A stretch of 64,000 nucleotides of DNA from Tellurirhabdus rosea (GTDB lineage Bacteria > Bacteroidota > Bacteroidia > Cytophagales > Spirosomataceae): positions 5,293,501 to 5,357,500 of the forward strand of contig NZ_CP111085.1 of the NCBI RefSeq assembly GCF_026278345.1. Direction: 5' to 3'. Numbering within the stretch: position 1 is the first letter of the stretch; each line of letters begins with the position of its first letter. Shown here one piece after another: positions 60,834-64,000 of this stretch. The notes under the pieces are model-generated. The model was not told the DNA's origin. It made no database searches and saw nothing but the letters and a program-made list of their open reading frames with translations. The position numbers were made by a program, and so were the translations under genes.

Positions 60834-61958
60834 TTATTTTTCGTTGAAAAAGACCTCTAGACCGTCTTTTCCCGCTACGACAATGTCGGGGCGGCCGGTT
60901 TTGCGCAGGTCGGCCAGCGCGAAATAAATGCCCGTCCCTTTGCCTTCGCCCGGCGGGCCGTAAGCGATGACGTGGCGGGTAAAGCGGCCGTTCTGGTTGG
61001 TAAAGTAATAGAGGCCAACGGGGTCATAGGCACCGTCGTCTTTGTCGTTATGCGCCCGAAAGCGTTTTCCGGTAATCAGATCCGGTTGGTTATCGCCGTC
61101 GATGTCCGCCCATTCCATGACGTGGTACTGGGACGCTTTTTCGTCGATAACGTGCTTTTTCCAGCTCCTCTGCCCGTTCTGAAACTGCTGTTCGTACCAA
61201 TGGAGGCCGTATCCGTGACCCTGTCCCACGATCAGGTCCGGCAGGCGGTCGTTGTTGACGTTGGCCACCAGAATCGGGATGCTGGCGGTTCCGAACCCGA
61301 ATTCTTTGTGAAGTATCCACCGTTGCTTGTCTTCCTGTTCCAGCCAGCCGTCGCTGACGATAAAGTCACCTTTGCCGTCGCCGTTCACATCGCCGAATCC
61401 CAGGCCATGTCCCTGAGTGGGAGCCACATCGAACTGCTGGAAGGTGCCGTCTGACTGAAGCTTGAAGTATTTCAGCGGATGCCCCGGATTGTTCGGCACG
61501 ATTTCGACCGTTCCGTCCCCGTCGATATCCCAGGCACGGGTCGTTTCGACATTGCCGACTTTGGCAATGTCGTGGATTTTCCAGAGCTGCTCCTTGCCCG
61601 GACCGGGATTTTCGAGCCAGCGGAGCGTTTGCCCGAACCACCCGCCGGTCACGATGTCGGTATGGCCGTCGTGATTGACGTCCAGCGGAATCGTGGAAAA
61701 ATCGTCATAGTACTGGTCGAAGCGTTTCTGGTTGCCGATGAGGTGCCGGCGACGGAAGCGGGCCTGCGAATTGCCGTCGTTCTCGTACCAGAAATCGCCG
61801 GAGATCAGATCGGTCAGCCCGTCTTTGTTCAGGTCCGCCGTTCCGACGGTTTCGTAGCTTTCGGCGGCCACGAAGTACCGGCTGAAACGCGTTTGGGGCG
61901 CCAGCCCTGCTGCTATAAAGCTGGTGAGGACAGTCGCCCAGCAAACTAGTTGTCGCAT
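60834..61958 (-). CDS. FG-GAP/VCBS-repeat exported protein
   Basis: This 374-residue protein has a signal peptide (TVLTSFIAAGLAPQT). The mature part is built of seven or so repeated calcium-binding-like units with DLNKDGLTDLISGDF, DVNHDGHTDIVTGGW, DIDGDGTVEIVPN, DVNGDGKGDFIVSD, NVNNDRLPDLIVGQ and DIDGDNQPDLITGK, forming an integrin-alpha-like propeller. It could bind glycans or act as an enzyme accessory. It is divergent from the GH113-like gene, with a 57-base shared promoter region. Confidence 0.9.
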   Translation of the reverse strand: MRQLVCWATVLTSFIAAGLAPQTRFSRYFVAAESYETVGTADLNKDGLTDLISGDFWYENDGNSQARFRRRHLIGNQKRFDQYYDDFSTIPLDVNHDGHTDIVTGGWFGQTLRWLENPGPGKEQLWKIHDIAKVGNVETTRAWDIDGDGTVEIVPNNPGHPLKYFKLQSDGTFQQFDVAPTQGHGLGFGDVNGDGKGDFIVSDGWLEQEDKQRWILHKEFGFGTASIPILVANVNNDRLPDLIVGQGHGYGLHWYEQQFQNGQRSWKKHVIDEKASQYHVMEWADIDGDNQPDLITGKRFRAHNDKDDGAYDPVGLYYFTNQNGRFTRHVIAYGPPGEGKGTGIYFALADLRKTGRPDIVVAGKDGLEVFFNEK

Positions 61959-62015
61959 GAATAGGTAGTATGAGTCGGTTTTTTCATCTTGTAAGAAAAA
62001 TCCGTTACTAATCTA

Positions 62016-63059
62016 ATGACTACTGCGGGCTCGGGTGCGTTTCTCCTGATGATTATTCTGTTGGCTCAAGTGATTCTGGCGGGATGCCGGGCGGAACCAC
62101 CTCATTTTACCGGACAAAAACTACGTGGCGCCAATCTGGTAGCCCCGCCTCGACGGGCCGGACCGGAAGGTCTGGAGCAACTCCGCGCCGTCGGCGGCGA
62201 CTGGGCCGCCGTTGTCCCGTACGGTTTTTGCCGGAAAGGCGATCCCCACTTTTATTATTTTGGAAACCGGCGGGAGCAGCGCGGCGGGCAATGGTGGGGA
62301 GAAACCCCGGAAGGCGTTGCGGAAACAATCCGGATGGCGCGCCGCAACGGTCTGAAAGTGATGCTCAAACCCCATGTCTGGATGCAGGGCGGCTCGCATC
62401 TGGACCTCGCTTTTGAGACAGAAGCCGACTGGCAGACATTCGAAGCCGATTACACCCGCTACGTGCTTGATCACGCCCGGCTGGCCGATTCGCTGAACGT
62501 GGACCTTTACTGCATCACGACAGAACTGGACCGCTTTGCCGTGGCCCGCCCGCAATACTGGCAATCGCTTATCAAACAGGTCCGGGCGGTCTACAAAGGC
62601 CCGCTGACCTACGCGGCCAACTGGGACCGCTTCTCCGACATACCGTTCTGGAACGAATTGGACTTTGTGGGAGTGGATGCCTATTTCCCGCTTTCCGAAA
62701 CGCCCGAGCCGTCAGTGGGAGAGCTGGTTAAGGGCTGGAATCGGCACCTGCGGGCGCTGGCCGAGGTGTCGGGGCGGCATCAGAAACCGATTCTTTTCAC
62801 CGAATTTGGATATAGAGCCTGTCGGCGGGCGGCCTTTCAGCCCTGGGAGTCCGAGTCGGCCTGCGAAAGCGGCCCCCAGGTGCAGGCCAATGCCTACAAA
62901 GCCTTGCTGGAAGCGGTCTGGCCCCAGCCGTGGTTTGCGGGCGGGTTTGTCTGGAAATGGTTTTTGCTGGACGGCCACGGAAACCGCGAACGAGACCAGT
63001 TCAGCCCGCAGGGCAAACCGGCAGAGGCCATACTCCGGGCCACCTGGCAACTTCGCTGA
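62016..63059 (+). CDS. GH113-like glycoside hydrolase lipoprotein
   Basis: This 347-residue protein has a lipobox (ILAGC, Cys24). The TIM-barrel signatures fit GH113: VMLKPHVWMQGG, then the acid/base candidate in YCITTELDRF (Glu170) and the nucleophile candidate in LFTEFGYRACR (Glu263), with VDAYFPLS in between. GH113 enzymes characterised so far act on beta-mannan. Its place next to an FG-GAP propeller protein suggests a small two-gene carbohydrate function. A terminator follows. Confidence 0.85.
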   Translation: MTTAGSGAFLLMIILLAQVILAGCRAEPPHFTGQKLRGANLVAPPRRAGPEGLEQLRAVGGDWAAVVPYGFCRKGDPHFYYFGNRREQRGGQWWGETPEGVAETIRMARRNGLKVMLKPHVWMQGGSHLDLAFETEADWQTFEADYTRYVLDHARLADSLNVDLYCITTELDRFAVARPQYWQSLIKQVRAVYKGPLTYAANWDRFSDIPFWNELDFVGVDAYFPLSETPEPSVGELVKGWNRHLRALAEVSGRHQKPILFTEFGYRACRRAAFQPWESESACESGPQVQANAYKALLEAVWPQPWFAGGFVWKWFLLDGHGNRERDQFSPQGKPAEAILRATWQLR

Positions 63060-63065
63060 GCAATC

Positions 63066-63110
63066 AAAAACAGGGCCTTAACGATTTGAGCCGTTAAGTA
63101 CCCTGTTTTT
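63066..63110. terminator. Bidirectional intrinsic terminator
   Basis: AAAAACAGGG with inner TTAACG pairs with CGTTAA and CCCTGTTTTT. It lies between the convergent GH113-like and methyltransferase genes. Confidence 0.88.
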
Positions 63111-63122
63111 GGTCGTTCCGCC

Positions 63123-64000
63123 TTATTCTACCCACAAAACCAGCCCCTTCAGGTAGCCGCCTTCCGGGTGAAAGAGGCTAACCGGATGGTCGGCAGGCTG
63201 GCTCAGGTGATGGAGGACGCGCACCTGACGACCCGCTTCGATGGCCGCCGCGACAACTGTATTGTAGAACAACTCGCGGTCCACCACCTGGGAGCACGAG
63301 AAGGTAAACAGAATTCCTCCCTTCGCGACCCGCCGGAGCCCTTCGGCATTCAACCGTTTGTAGCCCTGTACGGCCCGGTGCCGCGCCGACATATTTTTGG
63401 CGTAAGCCGGAGGGTCCAGAATGACCACATCGTACTGGTGGTCGTGTGCCTTCAGGTACTTCATGACGTCCTCGGCAAAGGCTTCGTGCGGGACAGATTC
63501 CGGAAAATTGGCCGCTACATTCCGGTTAGTGAGGTCAATGGCCTTCTGGGACACGTCTACCGAGTGCACCTCCGCCGCTCCGGCCTGGAGGGCATAGACC
63601 GAAAACCCGCCCGAATAGCAAAAGGCATTGAGCACTTTTTTGCCGGCGGCATAGTCGGCCAGCAGTTTTCGGTTATCGCGCTGGTCCAGAAAGAACCCGG
63701 TTTTCTGTCCGGTAATCCAGTCCACCAGAAACGTGCGCCCGTTTTCTTGTACCGGATGCGGCGTGGGCGTATTCCCATACCGGTAGCCGTTCTGGACTTC
63801 GGCGGCGTAGTTTTCGGGAAGGGTTTCGGCGCTCTTGTCGTAAACGGCCTTCAGCGTACTGCCGTACACGTTTTTCAGGGCCTCCGTAATGAACGCCCGT
63901 TCGCGGTGCATGCCGATGGAGTGAGCCTGGATGACCGCGACGCCATTATAAAGGTCAATGATTAACCCGGAACACCCGTCGCCTTCGCCGTGAACAAGTC
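63123..64000 (-). CDS. Class I SAM-dependent rRNA methyltransferase, RlmI-like (5' truncated by window edge)
   Basis: The frame stays open through an ATG at 63911 to the window edge. The upstream part reads GEGDGCSGLIIDLYNGV, which is the RlmI-family GExDGLPGLIID motif, so the gene starts beyond 64000. Visible further motifs are FFLDQRDNR, FCYSGGFSVYALQAGA (SAM binding), VILDPPAYAK (catalytic region) and FTFSCSQVV. Members methylate a cytosine in 23S rRNA; the N-terminal PUA domain is outside the window. The exact target is inferred from the family. Confidence 0.93.
   Translation of the reverse strand, partial: LVHGEGDGCSGLIIDLYNGVAVIQAHSIGMHRERAFITEALKNVYGSTLKAVYDKSAETLPENYAAEVQNGYRYGNTPTPHPVQENGRTFLVDWITGQKTGFFLDQRDNRKLLADYAAGKKVLNAFCYSGGFSVYALQAGAAEVHSVDVSQKAIDLTNRNVAANFPESVPHEAFAEDVMKYLKAHDHQYDVVILDPPAYAKNMSARHRAVQGYKRLNAEGLRRVAKGGILFTFSCSQVVDRELFYNTVVAAAIEAGRQVRVLHHLSQPADHPVSLFHPEGGYLKGLVLWVE

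Overview
This window comes from a high-GC member of the Bacteroidota, most likely a Cytophagales/Spirosomaceae-type soil or water bacterium. The reasons are a SusC/SusD pair, a Bacteroidetes-type ECF sigma factor, TAnnTTTG promoter boxes, bacillithiol synthesis (BshB1), DUF349, BT_3928-like and DUF1599 proteins, and a folP-cdaA neighbourhood. About 50 protein genes and one tRNA are supported. I see no transposase, phage gene, CRISPR array or rRNA.

Region 1 (1-33.9 kb) is an accessory catabolic island for a decorated glycan or glycolipid. It opens with the truncated SusC porin and its SusD lipoprotein. These are followed by a ceramidase-fold hydrolase, a PqaA-type alpha/beta hydrolase, a glycerophosphodiesterase-family protein and a DegT-family aminotransferase. 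A GH20 hexosaminidase, MFS sugar transporter and XylR/AraC-type regulator form a minus-strand unit that diverges from a NagX/HGSNAT-like membrane acyltransferase; this looks like an N-acetylhexosamine utilisation module. Next come a Tat-exported Gfo/Idh/MocA oxidoreductase with an ECF sigma factor, a sialidase-fold protein flanked by two paralogous propeller plus alpha-barrel proteins, a three-gene minus-strand unit (unknown polytopic membrane protein, purple-acid-type phosphatase, PafA-type phosphatase), and an aldolase-family (DapA/NanA-like) gene with a sodium:solute symporter. DoxX and SDR genes close the island. Several of the enzymes lack a hallmark residue of their best-known relatives, so the substrate should not be read from family names alone.

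Region 2 (33.9-64 kb) is mainly core genome: tRNA-Thr, DUF349, pdxH, bshB1, an M23/LysM peptidase, trxB, a PorE-like OmpA protein, queE, a sulfatase, FKBP, proS, a FadL-like porin, aroK, a BT_3928-DUF1599 pair, folP, cdaA, glf with a glycosyltransferase, an HtrA-like protease, an FG-GAP protein, a GH113-like lipoprotein and an RlmI-type methyltransferase cut by the right edge.

The most unusual signal is not a gene. At least seven intergenic gaps carry long imperfect inverted repeats whose arms are built from short quasi-tandem words that differ from locus to locus (8.3, 24.5, 36.8, 38.8, 40.0, 44.9 and 54.3 kb, with a possible half copy at 12.3 kb). Many begin or end within a few bases of a stop codon. 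They are distinct from the ordinary bidirectional terminators also present (16.2, 47.1, 50.3, 52.0, 56.7 and 63.1 kb).
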